A stretch of 49,531 bases of DNA from Anaeromyxobacter oryzisoli (GCF_022690765.1 NZ_JALCZA010000036.1:1-49531); one strand, 5' to 3'. Counted from the stretch's first letter, positions 1-7,317 are shown. Translations and numbers: made by a program. The notes: generated by a model from the letters alone, not told the origin.

Positions 1-1
1 C

Positions 2-937
2 GTCGCCCGCGCCGCCGCGGCCGCCCTCGCCGGGCGCCCCACCGTCGCGGCCCAGAACGCCCTCGCCCGCGCGCTCGAGCACCCCGAGGCGTCGGTCCGG
101 CGGGTCGCCGCGACCGCGCTCGCCCGGCTCGCCGGCGAGCCCGTCGAGACCGAGGGCTCCCCCTCCGCGCGCCGCGCCGCCTCCCGCCGGATCGCCGCGA
201 AGCTCGCCGCGATGGACGGCGCCACGCTCCGGGAGGCCGTCATCGTCGGGGCGGGGGCTGGGCTCCGGCGCCGGGCTGCGGGGCGCGGTGAAGGCCCCGG
301 GCATCGCACGAACGTGGCCGCGAACGCGAATGCGAGCGCGACCGCGAGCGTTGTAGCGACCTCGACCGTGCCCCCTCCTCCATTCACCCCGAGCGTGGCG
401 CCGCGAAACGGCGCGGAGTCGGAGCGTGCATCGACCGCGATCGCAGCCCCGAAGGCGAACGTGAAGCCGAATGCGACGGCTCACGCGACCGAGGACGGCA
501 GCGGACCGCTCGCCCCGAGCGTGGCGCACCGCGGCGGGCATCCGCATCCAGGGCGCGAGCTGGACGGCAGCGCACCGTTCGCCCTGAGCGTAGCGCCGCG
601 AAGCGGCGCGGAGTCGAAGGGCGCACCGCCGAAGGTCGCGCGCCGCGAGGCCGCCTCCGCGCTGCCGGCCTCGATCGCCCGGGCGGCCCGGGTCGCCATC
701 GCCGAGCTCGCCTCGCCTGCTCCCCTCGCGAGCCGCGCCGCGGCGGCGGACGAGCCCCCCGCGCCGGACCTCGAGGCGACCGTCGTCGGCGAGCTCCGCT
801 GCGCGCTCCGCGGCTGCACGCCGGAGGCGCTCGCCGCCACCCTCGGCGTCCCGCCGCCGCGGATCGAGGCGACCCTCGCCGCGCTCGAGTCGAAGCGCAC
901 CGTCGCGAAGCGCGGCACCCGCTGGTTCATGGCCTGA
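2..937 (+). CDS. pomY: PomY-like division-site protein, C-terminal part (5' truncated by window edge)
   Basis: The reading frame is open to the left edge, so the gene starts outside the window and only about 311 C-terminal residues are visible. The first 70 residues contain a HEAT-like helical repeat (ALEHPEASVRRVAATALARL). A long Ala/Pro/Ser-rich disordered stretch follows, with three near-copies of an SVAPRxGAES-type peptide. The last 55 residues form a compact, winged-helix-like segment ending RGTRWFMA. The identification rests on position: a HEAT plus disordered protein directly before a ParA-type ATPase and a coiled-coil protein, as in the pomY-pomZ-pomX order of Myxococcus xanthus. In that species PomY joins the PomX/PomZ complex on the nucleoid and stimulates FtsZ ring assembly at midcell. 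The stop lies 19 nt before pomZ, which suggests an operon. The disordered region makes a purely sequence-based assignment weak. Confidence 0.72.
   Translation, partial: VARAAAAALAGRPTVAAQNALARALEHPEASVRRVAATALARLAGEPVETEGSPSARRAASRRIAAKLAAMDGATLREAVIVGAGAGLRRRAAGRGEGPGHRTNVAANANASATASVVATSTVPPPPFTPSVAPRNGAESERASTAIAAPKANVKPNATAHATEDGSGPLAPSVAHRGGHPHPGRELDGSAPFALSVAPRSGAESKGAPPKVARREAASALPASIARAARVAIAELASPAPLASRAAAADEPPAPDLEATVVGELRCALRGCTPEALAATLGVPPPRIEATLAALESKRTVAKRGTRWFMA
382..428 (+). repeat. REP-like palindromic element, copy 1, in frame inside pomY
   Basis: The sequence has the layout CACCCCGAGCGTGGCGCC, a short loop, then GGCGCGGAGTCGGAGC. The inner arms GGCGCCG and CGGCGC can pair. 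It is read through as protein (TPSVAPRNGAES). It is related to the copies at 506-540, 576-625 and 3203-3249. Confidence 0.55.
506..540 (+). repeat. REP-like element, degenerate copy 2, in frame inside pomY
   Basis: It keeps the left half (CGCTCGCCCCGAGCGTGGCGC), while the right half has diverged to GCGGCGGGC. It is translated as LAPSVAHRGG. The preceding peptide DGS is repeated before copy 3, so a segment of roughly 70 bp looks duplicated. Confidence 0.45.
576..625 (+). repeat. REP-like palindromic element, copy 3, in frame inside pomY
   Basis: This is the best-preserved copy: CGTTCGCCCTGAGCGTAG, then GCGCCGC-GAA-GCGGCGC, then GGAGTCGAAGGGCGCAC. The outer arms (CGCCCT and AGGGCG) and inner arms (GCGCCGC and GCGGCGC) both pair. 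It is translated as FALSVAPRSGAESKGAP. Confidence 0.65.
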
Positions 938-956
938 GAGGATTCCAGAGGATTCG

Positions 957-1907
957 ATGGAGAACGTCCGGTACACCGCGAAGCGCCTCGCCGAGATCGT
1001 CGGCGCGACGGAGAAGCAGGTCGTCGCCACCCTCGGCCGGAAGGACGGGCTCGGGCTGGGGGACCTCGCGGTCCTGCGCGAGAAGCTCGAGAAGTTCCCC
1101 GAGCCGTTCCCGCACCGCATCCAGCTCTTCCTGAACTTCAAGGGCGGCACCGGGAAGACGAGCATCTCGTCGTCGTACGCCTACCGGCTCGCCGAGCGCG
1201 GCTACCGCGTCCTGATGATCGACCTCGACAGCCAGGGGCACGCCACCAAGTGCCTCGGCGAGGAGGGCTCGTCCTTCACGCGGACCCTGCACGACGTGCT
1301 CATCCGCCGCGTCCCCATCGACGAGGTGACGGTGAAGACGGGGATGCCGAACCTCGCCCTCGTCCCGGCGAACCTCGCGATGAGCACCATCGACCTCGCG
1401 CTCATGCCGCTCGCGGGCCGGGAGTTCCGGCTCCGCAACGCGCTCGAGCCGGTGCGGGCGAAGTACGACTTCGTGGTGCTCGACGCGCCGCCGTCGTTCG
1501 GGCTGCTGAACCTGAACGCGCTCATGGCGGCGACCGACCTCGTGATCCCGGTGCTCGCCGACTTCCTCTCCTACGACGGGCTGCGGCTCCTCTTCGAGAC
1601 CATCCAGGGGCTCGAGCAGGACCTGTCGCACCAGCTCGAGAACATCTTCATCGTGGTGAACGCGTACAACCAGACGTACAAGATCGCCCGCGAGGCGCTC
1701 GACGCCCTGAAGGCGCACTACGCGGAGTACCTCCTCGACTCCGTGGTCCGGCAGTGCACCAAGTTCGCCCAGGCGTCGAGCGAGGGCTGCCCCATCTTCG
1801 GGTACGACTGGGAGTCGAAGGGGGCGAACGACATCGAGGCGGTCCAGCTCGAGATCCTCGAACGGGTCCGCGCCGCCGCGCAGGCGGCCGACGCCGCTGG
1901 AGCCTAG
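957..1907 (+). CDS. pomZ: PomZ, ParA/MinD-family ATPase for division-site positioning
   Basis: This 316-residue P-loop ATPase is close to the length of M. xanthus PomZ. It has a deviant Walker A motif KGGTGKT at 62-68, with the signature lysine K62 and catalytic K67. Walker A' is IDLD at 88-91, and D91 matches the ParA-family aspartate needed for hydrolysis. Walker B is LDAPPS at 175-180. The first 50 residues form an N-terminal extension resembling a helix-turn-helix (YTAKRLAEIVGATEKQV). In the Pom system, ATP-bound dimers bind DNA nonspecifically and carry the PomX/PomY cluster over the nucleoid to midcell. A purine-rich AGAGG precedes the ATG at 957, and pomX follows after 3 nt. The family is certain. 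The PomZ name depends on the neighbours and on the PomX N-terminal peptide. Confidence 0.85.
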   Translation: MENVRYTAKRLAEIVGATEKQVVATLGRKDGLGLGDLAVLREKLEKFPEPFPHRIQLFLNFKGGTGKTSISSSYAYRLAERGYRVLMIDLDSQGHATKCLGEEGSSFTRTLHDVLIRRVPIDEVTVKTGMPNLALVPANLAMSTIDLALMPLAGREFRLRNALEPVRAKYDFVVLDAPPSFGLLNLNALMAATDLVIPVLADFLSYDGLRLLFETIQGLEQDLSHQLENIFIVVNAYNQTYKIAREALDALKAHYAEYLLDSVVRQCTKFAQASSEGCPIFGYDWESKGANDIEAVQLEILERVRAAAQAADAAGA

Positions 1908-1910
1908 GCG

Positions 1911-3152
1911 ATGCGCAAGGCCTTCGACGCGAACATCCCGAAGCTCCGCCCCAGGTTGAAGTCCGCAGGGGCGATCAGGCCTCAGGCCTCGGACGACGAG
2001 GCGAGGCCTCCAGCGTCGGGCTTCGAGCCTCGGGCGGCGTCGCCGGCTGCGGTCGAGGCGGACGTCGCCGGCGCGGTCCCGACCGCGAGGGAAGCCGCGC
2101 CTCGGGCCCTCGGCGAGAGCAGGCCTCGGGCGTCAGACCTCGGGACTGACGGCGCGGTGCCGGCTGCGCGCGAGACCGACGGCGCGGCCGCGGTTTCGAC
2201 CGCGGGGGGAGTCAGGCCTCAGGCTTCACGCCTCGGACCTCGCGTCGCTGTGACGGCGGCGGTCGAGACGGCGCTCGCTGCGGCGCGCTCGCACACGCCC
2301 CCGACCGCGACCTCGGACGCGATCTCGGAAGCGACCGCACCCGCGTCGGAGACCCCGATCTCTCACGCGACGCCATCCCCCGGCTCGGCCCCGTCCGCCA
2401 GCGTGCCTCTCCCCGCGGCCAGGAGCCTGACGCCCGAGGTCTCTTCCCCAGACCTCGGGCCCGAGGCCTCGCCTCCCGACGACGTCGTCGCCCGCCGCGA
2501 CCGCCTCGACCGGATCAAACGCCGCGTCGCCGACGCCGCGCGCCCCGCCGCCCGGATCGAGCCGGTCCCCGCCGATCCGGCGCAGGCCGCCGAGAGCGTC
2601 CTGGGCCTCGTCCGCGACCTCGAGGGCGAGCTCGCCCGGTCCCGCGAGCGCGAGGAGGCGCTCCGCGCCGACCTGGACGGCGCGCGGCAGGAGCTCGCGC
2701 GGGCCGCCGGCGAGGCGCGCGGCGTCTCGGAGCGGCTCGCCGCCGTCGAGAAGGAGCTGGAGGAGAAGCGCGGCGTCCTCGGCGAGCTGCTCGTCGAGCT
2801 CGAGGCGCTCGAGGACGAGCGCGACGGCGCCGTGCGCCGGGCGCAGTCGCTCGCGGCGCTCGACGAGGAGCGCGCGCGGCTGCTCGACGAGGTGTCCCGC
2901 CGCGCGGACGAGGAGGCGAAGCAGCGCGCCGAGCGCGAGGCGGAGGTCGAGCGGCTCGGCGAGGAGCTCCGCGCCGGCGCCGCCGACGGCGCGCGCCTCC
3001 GGACCGCGGTGGGCGAGCTCGCGCGCGAGCGCGATCAGCTCGCGGGCGAGGTGGACCACCTCCGCGCCGAGCGCGACGAGCTCGCGAGCGCGAAGCGCGC
3101 CCTCGAGCAGGTCCACGCCGCCCTCACGCAGGCGCGCGCCCGGCTCGGGTGA
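1911..3152 (+). CDS. pomX: PomX, coiled-coil scaffold and PomZ ATPase activator
   Basis: The 413-residue protein has three parts. Residues 1-20 are a basic peptide (MRKAFDANIPKLRPRLKSAG) with arginines at 13 and 15. Residues 21-195 are Ala/Pro/Arg-rich and probably disordered. From about 200 to the C-terminus there is a long heptad coiled coil rich in Glu, Arg, Leu and Ala. This is the layout of M. xanthus PomX, whose conserved N-terminal peptide carries two basic residues (K13 and R15) that stimulate PomZ ATP hydrolysis, and whose coiled coil self-assembles into the scaffold. The start is fixed by translational proximity to pomZ and by this peptide. The linker DNA contains repeated GGCCTC-GGG-CGTC segments that look like recent expansions. 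Confidence 0.83.
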   Translation: MRKAFDANIPKLRPRLKSAGAIRPQASDDEARPPASGFEPRAASPAAVEADVAGAVPTAREAAPRALGESRPRASDLGTDGAVPAARETDGAAAVSTAGGVRPQASRLGPRVAVTAAVETALAAARSHTPPTATSDAISEATAPASETPISHATPSPGSAPSASVPLPAARSLTPEVSSPDLGPEASPPDDVVARRDRLDRIKRRVADAARPAARIEPVPADPAQAAESVLGLVRDLEGELARSREREEALRADLDGARQELARAAGEARGVSERLAAVEKELEEKRGVLGELLVELEALEDERDGAVRRAQSLAALDEERARLLDEVSRRADEEAKQRAEREAEVERLGEELRAGAADGARLRTAVGELARERDQLAGEVDHLRAERDELASAKRALEQVHAALTQARARLG

Positions 3153-3202
3153 ACCGCCTCCTCGGCCCCCGTCTCGTTCGCCCTGAGTTAGCGCCGCCCC
3201 CC

Positions 3203-3249
3203 CGTTCGCCCTGAGCGCCGCGCCAGGCGCGGCGCGGAGTCGAAGGGCG
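3203..3249 (+). repeat. REP-like palindromic element, intergenic copy
   Basis: CGTTCGCCCTGAGC is followed by GCCGCGCC-AG-GCGCGGC and GGAGTCGAAGGGCG. The inner arms pair, and the outer arms CGCCCT and AGGGCG pair as well. It matches the element translated inside pomY at 576-625. Confidence 0.65.
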
Positions 3250-3309
3250 CGGAGTCGAAGGGCGCGGAGTCGAAGGGCGCGAAATCGAAGGGCGCCGAGT
3301 CGAAGATCG
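3235..3309 (+). repeat. 15-bp tandem array, five units
   Basis: The unit CGGAGTCGAAGGGCG starts at 3235, 3250, 3265, 3280 and 3295, with substitutions in units 4 and 5. The unit is the right arm of the REP-like element, so the array looks like slippage expansion of one arm. Confidence 0.85.
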
Positions 3310-3534
3310 CGGAGTCCGCGCGTGCAGGCTCGAGGTGCGACACGCGCACACTCGGACCGTGCCCGCTCGCTGGTCAAAGGGGTGATGAGAGCCCGCGATC
3401 GCCCGCGGGATTCCCGTGTGCGACCACAAGCCGCGTGGGTGCCGAATCCTCCCTCGTGGCGCCCCGACTAGAATGCAGCCGGTCGGTGGCCGCGCGTCGA
3501 GGGGCGCCGGAGCCGCTCGGTGGGGAGGAGCACG

Positions 3535-3753
3535 ATGGCCTGCAGCCGTGTCGTGGCGTGCCCGCTTTTCAAGCAGTTCTCGCTGAAGTCCTCGCTCAAG
3601 GTCTGGCAGTCCTACTACTGCGAGGGCGACTTCACGAGATGCGAGAGATACAAGCTGTCTTCCGGCGCGTGCACGGTTCCCCCGAACCTGCTCCCGAACG
3701 GCAAGATGCTCGACGTCCCGATCGATCGCCTGGGGCCGCTCGAGCTGAAGTGA
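3535..3753 (+). CDS. Small cysteine-rich protein of unknown function
   Basis: This encodes 72 residues starting MACSRVVACPLF, with five cysteines, including the run YYCEGDFTRCERY and a later GAC. The ATG at 3535 was preferred over an in-frame GTG at 3520 because GGGGAGGAG lies 5-13 nt upstream of it. The spacing of cysteines next to aromatic and acidic residues resembles small uncharacterised proteins common in delta-proteobacteria and Myxococcota, and it may bind a metal, but no function is known to me. The gene stands alone with its own strong terminator at 3786. It has no signal peptide or membrane segment, so it is likely cytoplasmic. Confidence 0.8.
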   Translation: MACSRVVACPLFKQFSLKSSLKVWQSYYCEGDFTRCERYKLSSGACTVPPNLLPNGKMLDVPIDRLGPLELK

Positions 3754-3785
3754 CGCGCTGAAACATCGATTTCGAGGGGGAGGGA

Positions 3786-3819
3786 GGCGGGGCGTCCGGG
3801 AGGGCGCCCCGCCATTTTC
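3786..3819 (+). terminator. Rho-independent terminator after the small Cys gene
   Basis: GGCGGGGCG (3786-3794) pairs with CGCCCCGCC (3805-3813), and extra pairs lie toward the loop. The stem is followed by ATTTTC. The T-run is only on the plus strand, so it serves the upstream plus gene rather than sthA, which converges on it. Confidence 0.75.
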
Positions 3820-3843
3820 GTGCTCAGCGAGCGGGGGTCGCCG

Positions 3844-5277
3844 TCAGACCTTCTGCGCCGCGGCCCGCTCGATCGGCGTCACGTTGGCGCGCTCGCGCAT
3901 GTGCTCGAGGGCGTCGTACGAGGCGTGCTTGTAGGCCTCGCCGAGGGTCGGGTAGTTGAACACCGCCTCGACGAAGTAGTTGAGGTCGCCGCCGTGGCTC
4001 ATCACCGCCTGGCCGAGGTGGATGAGCTCGGAGGCGTGCGGTCCGATGCAGTGGACGCCGAGGAGCTTCCCGCCCTCCGTGTCGGCGATGAGCTTGAGGA
4101 AGCCCACCGCCTCGCCGACCAGGTTGGCGCGGGCGTTCCCGGTCAGGCTCGCCCTGCCGACCACGTACGCCTGCCCGCGCGCGCGGAGCGCCTCCTCGGT
4201 GTCGCCGACGCCCGAGATCTCCGGGATCGTGTAGATGCCCACCGGGAGGAGCGAGGAGAGCTTCTGCGTGCGGGCGCCGCCGCAGGCGTGGTTCATCGCG
4301 ACCCGCCCCTGCTCCATCGAGGTCGAGGCGAGGCCGGGGAAGCCCACCAGGTCGCCCGCCGCGTACACGTGCGGCACCGCGGTCTGGTAGAACGCGTTCA
4401 CCTCGAGCAGCCCCTTGTCGTTCGCCTGGAGCCCGGCGGCGCCGAGGTTCAGCGACTCGACGTTGCCCACCCGGCCCGCCGCGACCAGGACCTTCTCGGC
4501 CACGAGGCGCGAGCGGTCGGCGAGCGTCACGAGGACGTCCCGGTCGCTCGCCTCGAGCTTCACCGCCCGCGTCCGCTGGTACAGGTCGATGCCGGCCTCG
4601 ACGAAGAGATCCTGCATCGCGAGCGACACCTCGGCGTCGAGCCAGGGCAGGAGGCGCTCCTTCGAGTCGATGATCGACACGTTCACGCCGAGCGCCGCGA
4701 AGATCGACGCGTACTCGCAGCCCGCCACCCCGCCGCCGAGGACCGCCAGCGAGCGCGGGACCCGGTCGAGCATCAGGATCGAGTCGGAGTCGTAGATCCG
4801 GGCGTTGTCGATCGCGTACTGCGGCGGGTGGAAGGGGCGGGTGCCGGTGGCGAGGAGGACCACGTCGGCGTGGAGGTCCTGCTCGCCGCCGTCGGGCACC
4901 GACACCCGGATGGTGTGCGGATCCACGAAGCTGGCCACCCCGCGGAACATCTCGACGCCGGCCCGGTTGAGGGCGTCCCGGATGCGCGAGTGCTCGCGCG
5001 CGGTGACCAGGCCGCGGCGGCCCATCAGCTCGGGGACCGTGACGGTGCCGGAGACGGTGAACTCGATCCCGTGCACGTCGCGGGCGCGGGCCTGCTTGAT
5101 CGCGAGGGCGGTCTCGCGGAGGGCCTTCGAGGGGATCGTGCCGGTGTTCGCGCACGCGCCGCCGGGGACCGCCTCCTTCTCGACCAGGGCGACCTTCTTC
5201 CCGAGGAAGGCCGCCTGGATCGCGCCGTTCTCGCCGGCGGGGCCGCTGCCGATGACCACCACGTCGTAGGAGAGCAT
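3844..5277 (-). CDS. sthA: Soluble pyridine nucleotide transhydrogenase (Si-specific)
   Basis: This 477-residue flavoprotein belongs to the two-dinucleotide-binding-fold disulfide reductase superfamily. The FAD fold starts at VVVIGSGPAGENGA, the NAD(P) fold contains LAVLGGGVAGCEYAS, and the second FAD motif is VYAAGDLVGFPGLAS. The active-site segment GGACANTGTIPSKAL keeps only one cysteine where true disulfide reductases have CxxxxC. That is typical of SthA, which moves reducing equivalents between NADPH and NADH without a thiol substrate. The ATG at 5277 was chosen because the protein then begins directly at the FAD fold (MLSYDVVVIG). An ATG at 5289 is a possible alternative. The gene diverges from dapC, with only about 54 bp between them and an AT box in common. 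Confidence 0.88.
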   Translation of the reverse strand: MLSYDVVVIGSGPAGENGAIQAAFLGKKVALVEKEAVPGGACANTGTIPSKALRETALAIKQARARDVHGIEFTVSGTVTVPELMGRRGLVTAREHSRIRDALNRAGVEMFRGVASFVDPHTIRVSVPDGGEQDLHADVVLLATGTRPFHPPQYAIDNARIYDSDSILMLDRVPRSLAVLGGGVAGCEYASIFAALGVNVSIIDSKERLLPWLDAEVSLAMQDLFVEAGIDLYQRTRAVKLEASDRDVLVTLADRSRLVAEKVLVAAGRVGNVESLNLGAAGLQANDKGLLEVNAFYQTAVPHVYAAGDLVGFPGLASTSMEQGRVAMNHACGGARTQKLSSLLPVGIYTIPEISGVGDTEEALRARGQAYVVGRASLTGNARANLVGEAVGFLKLIADTEGGKLLGVHCIGPHASELIHLGQAVMSHGGDLNYFVEAVFNYPTLGEAYKHASYDALEHMRERANVTPIERAAAQKV

Positions 5278-5287
5278 GCAGGCGGCC

Positions 5288-5294
5288 ATATAAT
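5288..5294. promoter_or_regulatory. Shared AT-rich box, candidate divergent -10 elements for sthA and dapC
   Basis: ATATAAT is isolated in very GC-rich DNA. On the plus strand it reads TATAAT (5289-5294). On the minus strand it reads TTATAT (5293-5288), which would put the sthA start of transcription a few bases before its ATG. No good -35 was seen for either strand. Confidence 0.45.
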
Positions 5295-5331
5295 GCGCGC
5301 CGGCCCGGAGTTCGATATTCTCTACGGCTCC

Positions 5332-6483
5332 GTGCGCAACACCCCGAAGAATCCCGCCCTTTCGCAGGTCCAGAAGAACCTCTCGGTCGAGATCGACGAG
5401 CGCAGGAGGGCTCTCGCGGCCCGCGGCGTCCGCCTGTTCGACTTCGGCATCGGCGATCCCAAGGAGCCGACGCCCGCGTTCATCCGGGAGGCGCTCCGGG
5501 CCGCCGTCCCCGAGGTCTCGCAGTACCCGAGCGCCTTCGGGACCGCGCCGCTCCGGCGGAGCATCGCCGGCTACCTCCGGCGCCGGTTCGGCGTGACCGT
5601 CGATCCCGAGTCCCAGGTGCTCGCCTGCGCGGGCGCCAAGGAGGCGATCTTCCACCTCCCGCTCGCGTTCGCCGGCGACCCGTCCCGCCGCAAGATCGTG
5701 ATGCCGGATCCCGGCTACCCCACCTACGAGGTGGGCGCGCGCTTCGCCGGGCTCGAGCCCGTGAAGGTGCCGCTCACCGCCGCCCGTCGGTTCCTCCTCG
5801 AGCCCGAGGACGTGGGCGAGGAGACGCTCCGGCAGACCCTGATCTTCTGGATCAGCTACCCGCACAACCCGACCGGCGCGGTGGCGCCCCGCGACTACCT
5901 CGCCCGCGTCGGCGAGGCGGCGCTCCGGTACGGGTTCGTGGTGGCCTCGGACGAGTGCTACGCGGACATCTACTACGGCGAGCGCCCCGCCTCGATGCTC
6001 GAGGTCCAGCTCGAGAACGTGCTCGCGGTCCACTCCTGCTCGAAGCGGAGCGGGATGACCGGCTATCGCAGCGGTTTCCTCGCCGGCGACCCGGATCTCG
6101 TGAAGGTCCTCCGGGGCGTGCGGAGCCACCCGGGGGTCTCCTCGCCGGCCTTCGTCTCGGCCGCCGCGACGGCGGCCTGGGGCGACGACGCGCACCCGGC
6201 GGAGCGCCGCGAGATCTTCCGGCGCAAGCGCGACCGGTTCCTCCGCTTCTTCGCGGAGCGCGGGCTCGTCGCCGACGCCTCGGAGGCGACGCTCTACCTC
6301 TGGGTCCGCGTCCCTGCGGGGGAGACGTCGGCGAGTTATGCCCTGCGGCTCCTCGAGGGCGGGATCGTGGTGGCGCCGGGGACCGCGTTCGGGGCGGGTG
6401 AAGGTTACATACGCGTCGCGCTGGTGCCGACGCTCGAGGAATGTGAAGAGGCCATCACGGCCTGGAAGAGGATCGACGGATGA
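5332..6483 (+). CDS. dapC: Succinyldiaminopimelate aminotransferase (class I/II PLP aminotransferase)
   Basis: This is a fold-type I aminotransferase of about 383 residues. It shows the substrate-loop peptide FGIGDPKEPTP, the cofactor motif NPTG, the aspartate/tyrosine pair in SDECYADIYYG, and the Schiff-base lysine in SCSKRSGMTGYRSGF. It likely converts N-succinyl-2-amino-6-ketopimelate to N-succinyl-LL-diaminopimelate using glutamate. That specificity is inferred from the operon, because its stop overlaps dapD by 4 nt (ATGA) and dapE follows. The GTG at 5332 was chosen because the ATG at 5293 lies on the TATAAT box and would add an unusual 13-residue leader. No clear ribosome site precedes either, so the start is uncertain. 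Confidence 0.82.
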   Translation: MRNTPKNPALSQVQKNLSVEIDERRRALAARGVRLFDFGIGDPKEPTPAFIREALRAAVPEVSQYPSAFGTAPLRRSIAGYLRRRFGVTVDPESQVLACAGAKEAIFHLPLAFAGDPSRRKIVMPDPGYPTYEVGARFAGLEPVKVPLTAARRFLLEPEDVGEETLRQTLIFWISYPHNPTGAVAPRDYLARVGEAALRYGFVVASDECYADIYYGERPASMLEVQLENVLAVHSCSKRSGMTGYRSGFLAGDPDLVKVLRGVRSHPGVSSPAFVSAAATAAWGDDAHPAERREIFRRKRDRFLRFFAERGLVADASEATLYLWVRVPAGETSASYALRLLEGGIVVAPGTAFGAGEGYIRVALVPTLEECEEAITAWKRIDG

Positions 6484-7304
6484 GCGACTGGAACGACGTG
6501 GAACGGCTGGTCTCGGCGGCGTTCGCCGACCGGGCCCGGCTGTCGGACCCGCAGACCAAGGCGGCGGTGCTGAAGGCGCTGGACGGCCTCGACCGCGGCA
6601 CGCTGCGGGTGGCCGAGAAGCGCGACGGTGAGTGGAAGGTCAACGCCTGGCTGATGCAGGCGGTGAACCTGTTCTTCGCGATCTCGCCGATGCAGACGAC
6701 GCGCCACGGCGCCTTCGAGGCCCGTGACAAGATCCCGCTCAAGAAGGACCTCGAGCAGGCCGGCGTCCGGGTGGTGCCCGGCGGCGTGGCCCGCTACGGC
6801 TCGCACCTCGAGCCCGGCGCGGTGCTCATGCCCGGCTTCGTGAACATCGGCGCCCGCGTCGGCGCGAACTCGATGGTGGACACGTGGGCGACCGTCGGCT
6901 CCTGCGCCCAGGTCGGCGCGAACGTCCACCTCGCCGGCGGCGTCGGGATCGGCGGCGTGCTCGAGCCCCCCGGAGCCCGGCCGAACATCATCGAGGACGG
7001 CTGCTTCATCGGGAGCCGCTGCATCATCGTGGAGGGCGCGCTCATCGAGGAGGAGTCCGTCCTCGGCGCGAACGTCGTGATCACCCGCACGACGCCCATC
7101 ATCGACGTCACCGGCCCGAAGGAGGTCGTCTACAAGGGCCACGTCCCGGCGCGCTCGGTGGTGATCCCCGGCACGCGCCCGAAGCAGTTCCCCGCGGGCA
7201 CCTTCCAGCTCCCGTGCGCCCTGATCATCGGGAAGCGGAACGCCTCGACCGACAAGAAGGTGTCGCTCAACCAGGCGCTGCGCGACTTCGAGGTGCAGGT
7301 CTGA
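6480..7304 (+). CDS. dapD: 2,3,4,5-tetrahydropyridine-2,6-dicarboxylate N-succinyltransferase
   Basis: This 274-residue acyltransferase of the left-handed beta-helix type transfers succinyl from succinyl-CoA to tetrahydrodipicolinate, the first committed step of the succinylase DAP pathway. The N-terminal helical domain contains WLMQAVNLFFAIS. Hexapeptide repeats run from about residue 100 (GAVLMPGFVNIGARVGANSM) to 215. The family signature GVGIGGVLEP and the segment MVDTWATVGSCAQVG are present. The length matches the family. The start ATG overlaps the dapC stop, so the two are translationally coupled. The product feeds meso-DAP for peptidoglycan and lysine. Confidence 0.95.
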   Translation: MSDWNDVERLVSAAFADRARLSDPQTKAAVLKALDGLDRGTLRVAEKRDGEWKVNAWLMQAVNLFFAISPMQTTRHGAFEARDKIPLKKDLEQAGVRVVPGGVARYGSHLEPGAVLMPGFVNIGARVGANSMVDTWATVGSCAQVGANVHLAGGVGIGGVLEPPGARPNIIEDGCFIGSRCIIVEGALIEEESVLGANVVITRTTPIIDVTGPKEVVYKGHVPARSVVIPGTRPKQFPAGTFQLPCALIIGKRNASTDKKVSLNQALRDFEVQV

Positions 7305-7317
7305 TCAGGACCGACGC

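Larger units (their letters stand above)
3153..3534. other. 382-bp intergenic region between pomX and the small Cys gene, holding repeats
   Basis: No gene was found. The left half is repetitive: a partial REP-like half-site near 3176-3195, a full palindromic copy at 3203-3249 and a 15-bp tandem array at 3235-3309. The right half (3310-3520) has no recognisable structure until the purine-rich ribosome site GGGGAGGAG at 3522-3530. Confidence 0.7.

Noticed and set aside
3820-5330. Long plus-strand frame over sthA reading Arg/His/Val-rich protein
   Set aside because: It is the antisense shadow of sthA. The minus-strand frame shows FAD and NAD(P) motifs, while the plus one has no family features before the dapC start.
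5278-6195. Minus-strand extension of sthA across dapC
   Set aside because: The sthA protein starts naturally at its FAD motif. The extension is the antisense of dapC and lacks any domain.
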